This document shows, one piece after another, positions 51,223 to 58,164 of a stretch of DNA of 64,000 nt. The DNA is from Acidobacteriota bacterium. GTDB lineage: Bacteria; Acidobacteriota; Thermoanaerobaculia; Gp7-AA8. A program made the position numbers and the translations under genes. The stretch lies in contig QHVT01000003.1 in NCBI GenBank assembly GCA_003223645.1, positions 310,001 through 374,000 of the forward strand. Reading direction: 5' to 3'. The notes below the pieces were generated by a model. It did no database searches. It was not told where the DNA came from and was given only the letters and a program-made list of their open reading frames with translations. Position 1 is the stretch's first letter. Each line of letters opens with the position of its first letter.

Positions 51223-52260
51223 TTGCCACAAATCTTCTTCACCGGCTTCCCGGGCTTCCTCGGCTCGGAGTTGCTTCCGCGCGTTCTTGGGCGCACGGAC
51301 GACGACGCGCTCTGTCTCGTGCAGCCGAAGTTTCGCGCGATGGCGGAGGAGCGGGCGCGCGGGAATCCGCGCATTCGACTCGTCGAAGGCGACATCACGC
51401 AGGCGCTCGATCACATCGACGCGCGCGACATTCGCGAAGTGTGGCACCTCGCGGCGGCGTACGACCTCGCCGTGCCGCGCGACGTCGGGATGCGCATCAA
51501 CGTCGAAGGCACGCGGCGCGTGCTCGATCTCGCCGCACGCGCGCCGCGGCTCGAGCGCGTGCACTACATCAGCACGTGTTACGTGAGTGGATCGTATCCC
51601 GGCGTGTGGCGCGAGGACGATCTCGAGAAGGGGCAGCGGTTCAACAACTTCTACGAAGAGACGAAACAGCTCGCGGAAGTGGACGTGCGGAAGCGGAGTT
51701 TGCCGTCGACGATTTATCGTCCGTCGGTCGTCGCCGGCGACAGCGTGACCGGCGCGACGCAGAAATTCGACGGACCGTACTTCGTGCTGCAATGGCTGAT
51801 GCGGCAGCCGAAGATCGCGGTGCTGCCGGTCGTCGGACGTCCATCGCGCTATCGATTCAACGTCGTGCCGCGCGACTTCGTGATGAACGCGATCGAGTAT
51901 CTCAGCGCGCTGCCGCAGTCGAAAGGAAAAACGTACGCGATCGCGGACCCGTCGCCGCTCACGGTCGATGAGACGATCGACACGCTGGCGGCAGCGGGCA
52001 ACCGCAAAGTGATTCGCGTTCCGCTGACGAAGGGAATCGCGAAGGGCTCGCTGCAATACGTTCCCGGCGTCTATCGACTGCTGCGCATTCCGCCCGCGGC
52101 GGTCGACTACTTCGTGCATCCGACGCTATACGACACGACGAACGCGACGGCCGATCTCGCCGGCTCCGGCATCGTCGTGCCGCGATTGCGCGACTACATG
52201 CCGCGCCTCGTCGAGTTCTGGCGCGCGCATCGCGAGATCGGAAGCGCGGCGATGATATGA
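51223..52260 (+). CDS. NAD-dependent epimerase / extended SDR
   Basis: 345 residues, start TTG 51223. Nucleotide motif TGFPGFLGSELL; catalytic Ser in HYISTCYVSG and the Tyr-Lys pair as YEETKQ; RPSVVAGDSVTG and RYRFNVVPRDFVMNAIEY follow. The set resembles the male-sterility/thioester-reductase and related NAD(P) epimerase families (FFTGFPGFLGSELL is typical of these). Substrate unknown. It is coupled to the following gene (ATGA overlap). Confidence 0.85.
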   Translation: MPQIFFTGFPGFLGSELLPRVLGRTDDDALCLVQPKFRAMAEERARGNPRIRLVEGDITQALDHIDARDIREVWHLAAAYDLAVPRDVGMRINVEGTRRVLDLAARAPRLERVHYISTCYVSGSYPGVWREDDLEKGQRFNNFYEETKQLAEVDVRKRSLPSTIYRPSVVAGDSVTGATQKFDGPYFVLQWLMRQPKIAVLPVVGRPSRYRFNVVPRDFVMNAIEYLSALPQSKGKTYAIADPSPLTVDETIDTLAAAGNRKVIRVPLTKGIAKGSLQYVPGVYRLLRIPPAAVDYFVHPTLYDTTNATADLAGSGIVVPRLRDYMPRLVEFWRAHREIGSAAMI

Positions 52261-53252
52261 GCGTCCGCATCACACCGATCGGCGCAACCGGCGAGCATCA
52301 CGCCGAGACTCTGCGCAGCGGCGGTGTGCGCGGCAACTACTTCCATCGCAGCGCGCGCGAGCTGCTGATCGTGCTGTACACCGATCGGTGGACGCTGCAT
52401 TTCGACGGTGGCGCCGACACGGACGTCGAGACGCGTTCGTTCAGCGGCGCGGGCGCGGTGCGCATCGAGATCGATCCGCTCTCCGCGCACGCGATTCAAA
52501 ACGACGGCGGCGCGGACTTGCACGTCTTCGTCGCCGGCGACGCCGACGATCGCGAGCCGCGCGTGCTCGTCGAGCTGCCCGCGCGCATCGCCGGAGTCGA
52601 CGGCACGCGGCGCGGCTGGGTCGCGATGGTGAAGGACGGCGACGCGATCGAAGCGCGCATGCTGATGACCGACGAGGATCTGCTCGCGCTCTTCAACGCA
52701 TGTGCGGTCGTCGCGATCGACATCCCGATCGGTCTCTCCGAATCCGGCCCCCGCTCCTGCGATCACCACGCCCGCCGTTTCCTCGGGCGCCGCGCCTCCA
52801 GTGTCTTTCCCGCTCCGCTGCGACCGCTGCTTGCGCTGCGCGAATACAACGAAGCGAATCGCATCGCGCGCGATCTGCAGAAGCGCGGCATCTCGAAGCA
52901 GGGATGGGCGATCGTGCCGAAGGTCGCGCAGGTCGACCGCCTGCTGCAGCGTCATCGCCATCTGCGCGGCCGCGTGTACGAAGTGCATCCCGAGGTTTCG
53001 TTCGCGGCGTGGAATGAACACGAAGTGCTCGCCGCGTCGAAGCATTCGAAGGAAGGACTCGCCGCGCGACGCGCGCTCGCCGAAGCGCACTTCGGCGCAG
53101 TGCCCGCGACGCCAAAGTACGCGAGCGAGAATGACGCGCTCGATGCACTCGCCGCACTCTGGACCGCGGAGCGGATTCTCGCCGGACGCGCGCGCGAGCT
53201 CGGCGACGCGCGCGCCGATCTCACGGGACTGCCGATGCGGATCGTTTATTAG
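52257..53252 (+). CDS. Cupin-like domain fused to DUF429 protein
   Basis: 331 residues. Residues 1-~105 look like a cupin of dTDP-sugar-epimerase type (GNYFHRSARELLIVLYTDRW, IEIDPLSAHAIQND). Residues ~112-331 are DUF429, an RNase H-like fold (IAGVDGTRRGWVAMVKD, VAIDIPIGLSESGPRSCDHH, VYEVHPEVSFAAW, SENDALDALAALWTAERI). DUF429 alone is ~220 residues; the cupin fusion is unusual. The start overlaps the epimerase stop, so the two proteins are probably produced together. Confidence 0.78.
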   Translation: MSVRITPIGATGEHHAETLRSGGVRGNYFHRSARELLIVLYTDRWTLHFDGGADTDVETRSFSGAGAVRIEIDPLSAHAIQNDGGADLHVFVAGDADDREPRVLVELPARIAGVDGTRRGWVAMVKDGDAIEARMLMTDEDLLALFNACAVVAIDIPIGLSESGPRSCDHHARRFLGRRASSVFPAPLRPLLALREYNEANRIARDLQKRGISKQGWAIVPKVAQVDRLLQRHRHLRGRVYEVHPEVSFAAWNEHEVLAASKHSKEGLAARRALAEAHFGAVPATPKYASENDALDALAALWTAERILAGRARELGDARADLTGLPMRIVY

Positions 53253-53258
53253 GGTTGC

Positions 53259-53393
53259 TGTCTCTCTCCAGTTTATCCCGCGCGAAGACGCGGGATCTCT
53301 CCGTGCACCGGAGCGGCTCGTGCCTGTCGGACCGATTCTGCCGGTATAACCGGGAGATCCCGCGTCTTCGCGCGGGATAAACTGAGAGAGACA
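53259..53393. repeat. Paired palindrome, family E
   Basis: TGTCTCTCTCCAGTTTATCC then CGCGCGAAGACGCGGGATCT on the left; the same inverted on the right ending GATAAACTGAGAGAGACA. The arms are ~42 bp with a ~50-bp spacer containing the smaller dyad CCGTGCACCGG. It lies between convergent genes. Confidence 0.85.
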
Positions 53394-53402
53394 ACGGCGA
53401 AA

Positions 53403-54716
53403 CTACGAAACCTCGTCCCAAATCCGCACGTCCTTGCTCTCCTTCAAAAACAGCGACCCGACGACGAACGTGATCGACGCGATCGCGATCGGGTACCACA
53501 ACCCCGCGTACGTGTTGTGATGCGTCGCTTCATACAGCGACTGCGCGATGAGCGGGGTGAAGCCGCCGAACCAGCCGTTGCCGATGTGGTACGGCAGCGA
53601 GAGCGACGTGTAGCGGATCTTCGCGGGGAACGCTTCGACGAGGAACGCGGCGATCGGGCCGTAGACCATCGTCACGAAAATCACCTGAATGAAGATGAGC
53701 AGCGTCATGACGACCGGCTGCAGCGGCGCGGACGCGGCTTTCATCGCGTGATAGATCGGGATGTACGAAACGGCGGCGAGAAGATTGCCGGCCATCATGA
53801 TTTTCTTGCGGCCGATGCGATCGGAGAGCGAGCCGAAGAAGATGAAGAACGGAGTGCCGAGGGCGAGCGCGATCGCAACAATCACATTCGCGGGGATGAA
53901 GCCGACGTTGAGGATCTTCTGGAGAAAGAAGAGCGCGTAGAACTGGCCGGTGTACCAGACGACGGCCTGCCCCGCGGTTGCGCCGAAGAGGACGAGCAGG
54001 ATCACTTTCCAGTTGCGGCCGCTGCCGAGGCTGTCGCGCAGCGGTGCAGTCGACGTCTTCCCTTCGCTCTTGAGCGCCGAGAAAAGCGGCGACTCTTTCA
54101 ATCGCAGCCGGATGTAGAGCGACATCGCGACGAGCAGAATCGAAAGCAGGAACGGAATCCGCCATCCCCACGCCTTGAAGTCCTCCTCGGACATGCGCGT
54201 GCGCACGAGCAGGATCACGGCGAGGGAGACGAAGAGGCCGAGCGTGGCCGTGGTTTGGATGAAGCTCGTGTAGAAGCCGCGACGCTTGTCGGGAACGTGT
54301 TCCGCGACGTACACCGCTGCGCCGCCGTATTCGCCGCCTAACGCGAGGCCTTGCAGCAGGCGCAGCGCGACGAGGAGGAGCGGCGAGAGGATGCCGGCCT
54401 GCGCGTACGTCGGCAGGAGGCCGATCACGAACGTCGAGCCGCCCATGATCAGCAGCGTGACGAGGAACGCGTACTTGCGTCCGACAAGATCGCCCACACG
54501 CCCGAACACGAGCGCGCCGAACGGACGGACCGCGAAGCCGGTCGCGAACGTCGCCAGCGTCAGCAGAAACGCCGCGGTCGGATTCTGCTTCGGAAAGAAG
54601 AGCCCCGACATGATCGCGGCGAGGCTGCCGAAGATGTAGAAGTCGTACCACTCGATCATCGTCCCGGCAGCCGCGGCAGCGATGACTTTCCAGACCGGGT
54701 ACTCGCGCTCTTGCAT
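53403..54716 (-). CDS. MFS transporter, metabolite:H+ symporter (MHS) type
   Basis: 437 residues from ATG 54714-54716; longer in-frame starts read into repeats. Twelve membrane helices. MHS features: AGTMIEWYDFYIFGSLAAIM, FAVRPFGALVFGRVGDLVGR, ALGGEYGGAAVYVAEHVP, and DRIGRKKIMMAGNLL in the second half. Members (ShiA, ProP, KgtP) import small carboxylates or osmolytes with protons. Substrate not determined. Confidence 0.9.
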   Translation of the reverse strand: MQEREYPVWKVIAAAAAGTMIEWYDFYIFGSLAAIMSGLFFPKQNPTAAFLLTLATFATGFAVRPFGALVFGRVGDLVGRKYAFLVTLLIMGGSTFVIGLLPTYAQAGILSPLLLVALRLLQGLALGGEYGGAAVYVAEHVPDKRRGFYTSFIQTTATLGLFVSLAVILLVRTRMSEEDFKAWGWRIPFLLSILLVAMSLYIRLRLKESPLFSALKSEGKTSTAPLRDSLGSGRNWKVILLVLFGATAGQAVVWYTGQFYALFFLQKILNVGFIPANVIVAIALALGTPFFIFFGSLSDRIGRKKIMMAGNLLAAVSYIPIYHAMKAASAPLQPVVMTLLIFIQVIFVTMVYGPIAAFLVEAFPAKIRYTSLSLPYHIGNGWFGGFTPLIAQSLYEATHHNTYAGLWYPIAIASITFVVGSLFLKESKDVRIWDEVS

Positions 54717-54722
54717 GCGGTT

Positions 54723-54950
54723 CAGTTTATCCCGCGCGGGAGACGCGGGATCTCTGGTGATACCGCCAAAATGTTGCCTACATACGCGATGGCTGCCGCT
54801 CGGGGATCGTCCCGAAAGCAGAGAGGACAGGCAGGATTGCCTGTCCTCCACCTTACGCCGCGCTATCGTGGAGGACAGGCAATCCTGCCTGTCCGTGCAC
54901 TCAGCGCGATGCCACCGGAGATCCCGCGTCTGCGCGCGGGATAAACTGAG
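54723..54950. repeat. Paired palindrome, family E, interrupted by family D
   Basis: Left arm CAGTTTATCCCGCGCGGGAG, right arm GCGCGCGGGATAAACTGAG inverted, ~160 bp apart, with a complete family D element between the arms. The right arm is part of the L,D-transpeptidase coding sequence. Confidence 0.85.
54822..54895. repeat. REPIN-like paired palindrome, family D, nested in family E
   Basis: GAGGACAGGCAGGATTGCCT ... AGGCAATCCTGCCTGTCC; the right arm carries GTGGAG before its stem and the left arm its inverse CTCCAC. It lies between the two arms of the family E element. Confidence 0.82.
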
Positions 54951-56574
54951 AGGCAGCCATCAACACGCCACCGGCCTGCGCCGGCTTCATGAAGCGCTGG
55001 TCGAGTGCGGTCACCAGCGTCGTGTCGTGGCCGTAGATGTCGTCGAAGAAGGCGACTTCGCCGTTCGCGCGCGCGACCGCGGTCGCGTACGTGATCGTCA
55101 CGGCGATCGGGCGCGGCGGGCGGACGTAGTCGTCGTTGTGCTCGCCCGTCATCGCGGCCTTCACTTTGTCCGGCGTCCACTGCAGCGCCCACGCGGCCAG
55201 CGCGGCGGGGTCGCTGAGGCGGATGCAGCCGTGGCTGGCGTCGCGGCGCGCGAGCGCGAACGTCGACTGCGACGGCGTGTCGTGCAGGTAGACGTTGTTG
55301 TCGTTCGGGAAGAGGAACTTCACGAGTCCGAGCGCATTCGACTTGCCGGGCTTCTGGCGCACCTGCAGCTGCAGTGATTTCAGGCGGCGCAGCGTGTCGT
55401 CGCTCACCGAAGTGCCGAGGGAGACGCCCGCGTCGTCGACGACTTCGTAGCTGTTGCGGGCGAGGTAGCCGCGATCTTTCTCGAGGTGCGGCACGATCTC
55501 CGCGCGCTGAATCGCGGGCGGCACGCTCCAGTAGGGGCGGAACACGACGTGTTTGATGTCGCCTTCGAACACCGGGGTCTTGTGGCCGGCGGCCTTGCCG
55601 ACGACGACGCGCATCGTCAGGTCGCCGTTCTCGTCATGCGCGCGGAGCGTGAACTCCGGGATGTTGACGACGATCGACGGGCCGTCGGTCGCCACCGGCG
55701 TCCAGCGCGCGCGCTCGAGCGCGAGCTCGATCTGCTTCACGCGCTGCGAGGCCGTCACGTTCAACTGCGCGAATGTCTTCTTGCTGATCACGCCGTCGGC
55801 GTCGAGGCCGTGGCGGTCCTGGAAGTGCTTCACCGCGTCGACGATCGCGCCTTCATAGCGATTGCCGTTCAGCTGCGCGTCGGCAGTCAGGTCGCCGAAC
55901 GCGCGGAGCTTCGCCGCGAGCTGCGGAAGCGCTTCGTATTCACCATTCGGAGAGAGTTTGGTCACCACCGGCAGCGGCGCGTCGAGCGACGCGTCGGCGG
56001 CGATGCCGCGCCACGTGCCGAGGGCGGCGAGAAGGAGCTTGTACTCCGGCTGCTGCGGCTCGATGTGCGAGATCGCGTTGACCACGTCCGGCGTGTTCGC
56101 GAGCTGCCAGATCACGTCCGGGCGGTAGAGCTTTTCCGGAGCGGCATCGAGCTCGAAGCCGATCGACAGCGGGTCGATGCGGCCGCTGTGAAGATCGGAG
56201 ACATAGCGCATCGCGGCGATCGACATCGCGATCTCGAGCTCGGCGAACGCCGAATCCGTCGTGAGGTTCTGCACGCGCGGCTGCCAGCGGCCGCCGTCGT
56301 AGTCGGCCGGGCGAAGTCCCTTCGCGTCGGCGGTCTCGAATGCGTTGATCATCGCCAGCGCCTGCGCGGTCGGGCGGCTGTTGCGGATCCAGACCAGGCG
56401 ATAAGCCAGCGGTCCGTACAGGTTGCGGAGGTCGGTGCGCACGTCGGCGGGAGCGGCGGCGGCAAGGTCGCGCACTTCGCGCGTCACCGGCGTCGTCGGC
56501 GCGACTTCGACCGTCTGCGCCGAAAGGGAAAGCGTCGTAACCACCAGGATCAGAACAGAGAGTGTCCGTTTCAT
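54901..56574 (-). CDS. L,D-transpeptidase (YcbB/LdtD type)
   Basis: 557 residues from ATG 56572-56574. Signal peptide (TLSVLILVVTTLSLSAQ), an N-terminal scaffold (~30-215), a peptidoglycan-binding helix bundle (YEGAIVDAVKHFQDRHGLDA), and the YkuD catalytic domain with PYWSVPPAIQRAEIVP and the active-site SHGCIRLSDP. It makes 3-3 crosslinks in peptidoglycan or attaches outer-membrane proteins to it. The last ~15 residues (QFIPRADAGSPVASR) and the stop come from the family E repeat. Two GTGA-N6-TCAC sites lie upstream. Confidence 0.92.
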   Translation of the reverse strand: MKRTLSVLILVVTTLSLSAQTVEVAPTTPVTREVRDLAAAAPADVRTDLRNLYGPLAYRLVWIRNSRPTAQALAMINAFETADAKGLRPADYDGGRWQPRVQNLTTDSAFAELEIAMSIAAMRYVSDLHSGRIDPLSIGFELDAAPEKLYRPDVIWQLANTPDVVNAISHIEPQQPEYKLLLAALGTWRGIAADASLDAPLPVVTKLSPNGEYEALPQLAAKLRAFGDLTADAQLNGNRYEGAIVDAVKHFQDRHGLDADGVISKKTFAQLNVTASQRVKQIELALERARWTPVATDGPSIVVNIPEFTLRAHDENGDLTMRVVVGKAAGHKTPVFEGDIKHVVFRPYWSVPPAIQRAEIVPHLEKDRGYLARNSYEVVDDAGVSLGTSVSDDTLRRLKSLQLQVRQKPGKSNALGLVKFLFPNDNNVYLHDTPSQSTFALARRDASHGCIRLSDPAALAAWALQWTPDKVKAAMTGEHNDDYVRPPRPIAVTITYATAVARANGEVAFFDDIYGHDTTLVTALDQRFMKPAQAGGVLMAASQFIPRADAGSPVASR

Positions 56575-56640
56575 ACACCCCCAATGTCGGGTCCGACTGT
56601 GGCTCAAATATGGCGAAGGATGAGCGTGATTGACGGCTTT

Positions 56641-56654
56641 GTGAGACGGCTCAC
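56641..56654. promoter_or_regulatory. Crp/Fnr-type operator upstream of the L,D-transpeptidase gene (1)
   Basis: GTGAGACGGCTCAC, GTGA-N6-TCAC, centred ~74 bp upstream of the ATG at 56574. Confidence 0.5.
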
Positions 56655-56673
56655 GCCCGGAGGTCAGGCGCGC

Positions 56674-56687
56674 GTGAGGTGGATCAC
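56674..56687. promoter_or_regulatory. Crp/Fnr-type operator upstream of the L,D-transpeptidase gene (2)
   Basis: GTGAGGTGGATCAC, 33 bp (about three helical turns) from the first site, so two dimers could bind on the same face. Confidence 0.5.
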
Positions 56688-56695
56688 TTTCCGCG

Positions 56696-56884
56696 GTGCG
56701 GATGGCGGATGGCGGCGCTTTCGCGCGGATGGCAGATGGCGGCTGCGCTGATGGCCACGCCCGCCCGGCAGGTATCTCGTCATCCCGCCGGGGCGGGCGG
56801 GTGTGGCCATCCGCCATCAGGGCGAAGCCCGCCATCCGCCATCAGGCGAAGCCGCCATCCGCCATCAGGCGAAGCCCGCCTGCG
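56696..56884. repeat. ATGGCGGATGG / CCGCCATC array, family H
   Basis: GCGGATGGCGGATGGCGGC on the left; CATCCGCCATCAGGCGAAGC units, repeated about four times, on the right; a CCCGCCCGGC ... GCGGGCGGG dyad in the centre. It reaches the stop codon of the metallophosphoesterase gene (TGATGG). Confidence 0.78.
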
Positions 56885-56887
56885 CCA

Positions 56888-58015
56888 TCAGGCTCGCGTC
56901 AATTGGATCACGGTGATCTCGCTGCCGACGTAAAGACGCGACGGCGGACCCCAGTAACCGGTGCCGCGATTGATGTAGAGCCATGTGCGTCCGACGCGGT
57001 GCAGGCCGGTCGTCGCTGGGTGCACGCGCGAGCTGACGAGGTTCCAGGGGAAGAACTGGCCGCCGTGCGTGTGGCCGGAGAGCTGGAGGTGTACGCCGAG
57101 GGTGTCGGCGGCTTTCGCGATGTGCGGGCGGTGCGAGAGGAGGACCTTCGTGGCGGACGGAGGCGCGCCGGCGACGGCGCGCGCGGGATCGGTGTCCCGC
57201 CCGACCGGATCGGTCACGCCGGCGACGACGAGCTGCGCGCTTCCGCGACGAATGACGCGGTGCGCGTTCCTGAGCAGGATGAGATCGAGCGACTCCAGCG
57301 CCGGCAGCCATTCGCCGGGTTGCCAGTAATACTCGTGATTGCCGGTCACGAAGAAGACGCCGTCGCGCGCGCGGAGCCCGCGCAGCGGCTGCACTTCGTC
57401 GCGCAGATCGTCGAGCGGACCGTCGACGAGATCGCCGGTGATCGCGACGAGATCGGGATCGAGTGCGTTCGTCCGATCGACGAGCGACTGCACGAAGCGC
57501 CGGCGGATCGTCGGACCGACGTGGACGTCGGAGAGCTGGACGATGCGATAGCCTTCGAGCTCCGCCGGCAGCTCGTCGATCGCGACCTTCACGTGCTGCA
57601 GCCGCGGATAGATCGCCTGCAAGAGGCCGACGAACGAGAGCGCGGCGGCGGCGGCAAGGATCGTGAGCGCGATCGCGCCGGGATCGGGCAGCGGCCAGCT
57701 CCGCGCGGAGATCGCCCAGCGCAAGAAGAAGTACACGCCGCGCAGCACATCGCTCACGAAGACGAGCACGAGCAGCGTCGAGAAGATCGCGACGACGGTG
57801 TACGACGTAAAGTGCGCGCGCCGCGTGAAGAGCGGGAGCGCCGGAATCACCGACAGCACGACGATCGCGAGCCAGCCGGCGGCGGCCGGCAATCCCACCG
57901 CTGCCGCCCCCGCGAGGATCGGGCGGCCGGCGTACATGAACGCGGCAAACCAGACGGCGGCGACGAGGACCGCTCGCGTGGGAGACCCTGCAGTGATGGC
58001 GCGGATGGTTCTCAC
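56888..58015 (-). CDS. Membrane-anchored metallophosphoesterase
   Basis: 375 residues. Four hydrophobic segments (first ~140 residues: VLVAAVWFAAFMYAG, AGWLAIVVLSVIPALPLF, VVAIFSTLLVLVFVSDVL, ALTILAAAAALSFVGLL) precede a calcineurin-like domain with all motifs: QLSDVHVG, ITGDLVDG, VTGNHEYY, LLSHRP and SGHTHGGQ. YkuE/LpxH-like members hydrolyse lipid-linked pyrophosphates, so a role at the inner membrane is likely. The stop TGA coincides with the edge of the family H repeat. Confidence 0.9.
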   Translation of the reverse strand: MRTIRAITAGSPTRAVLVAAVWFAAFMYAGRPILAGAAAVGLPAAAGWLAIVVLSVIPALPLFTRRAHFTSYTVVAIFSTLLVLVFVSDVLRGVYFFLRWAISARSWPLPDPGAIALTILAAAAALSFVGLLQAIYPRLQHVKVAIDELPAELEGYRIVQLSDVHVGPTIRRRFVQSLVDRTNALDPDLVAITGDLVDGPLDDLRDEVQPLRGLRARDGVFFVTGNHEYYWQPGEWLPALESLDLILLRNAHRVIRRGSAQLVVAGVTDPVGRDTDPARAVAGAPPSATKVLLSHRPHIAKAADTLGVHLQLSGHTHGGQFFPWNLVSSRVHPATTGLHRVGRTWLYINRGTGYWGPPSRLYVGSEITVIQLTRA

Positions 58016-58072
58016 GAAGTAAATCCAAACGCCGTTTGGGCGACGTAGCTTCCTAACATAGCCGAGTCCGGC

Positions 58073-58088
58073 GTGATCCGGATCACGA
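58073..58088. promoter_or_regulatory. Perfect 16-bp palindrome, Crp/Fnr-like
   Basis: CGTGATCCGGATCACG between the divergent metallophosphoesterase (58015) and matrixin-like (58165) genes. Its core GTGA-N6-TCAC equals the other sites; GTGAT-N4-ATCAC is also close to the Fnr consensus. Confidence 0.55.
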
Positions 58089-58164
58089 TTCGTGACAGAC
58101 GGATTTCGATGACTTATCTTTGCGTTGGGTCCGTTTTACTTCCCTCGGAGGAGCCACTACGTCC

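Noticed and set aside
54717-54851. N-terminal extension of the MFS transporter
   Set aside because: The extra residues are translated from family D/E repeats and precede a good ATG at the first conserved segment.
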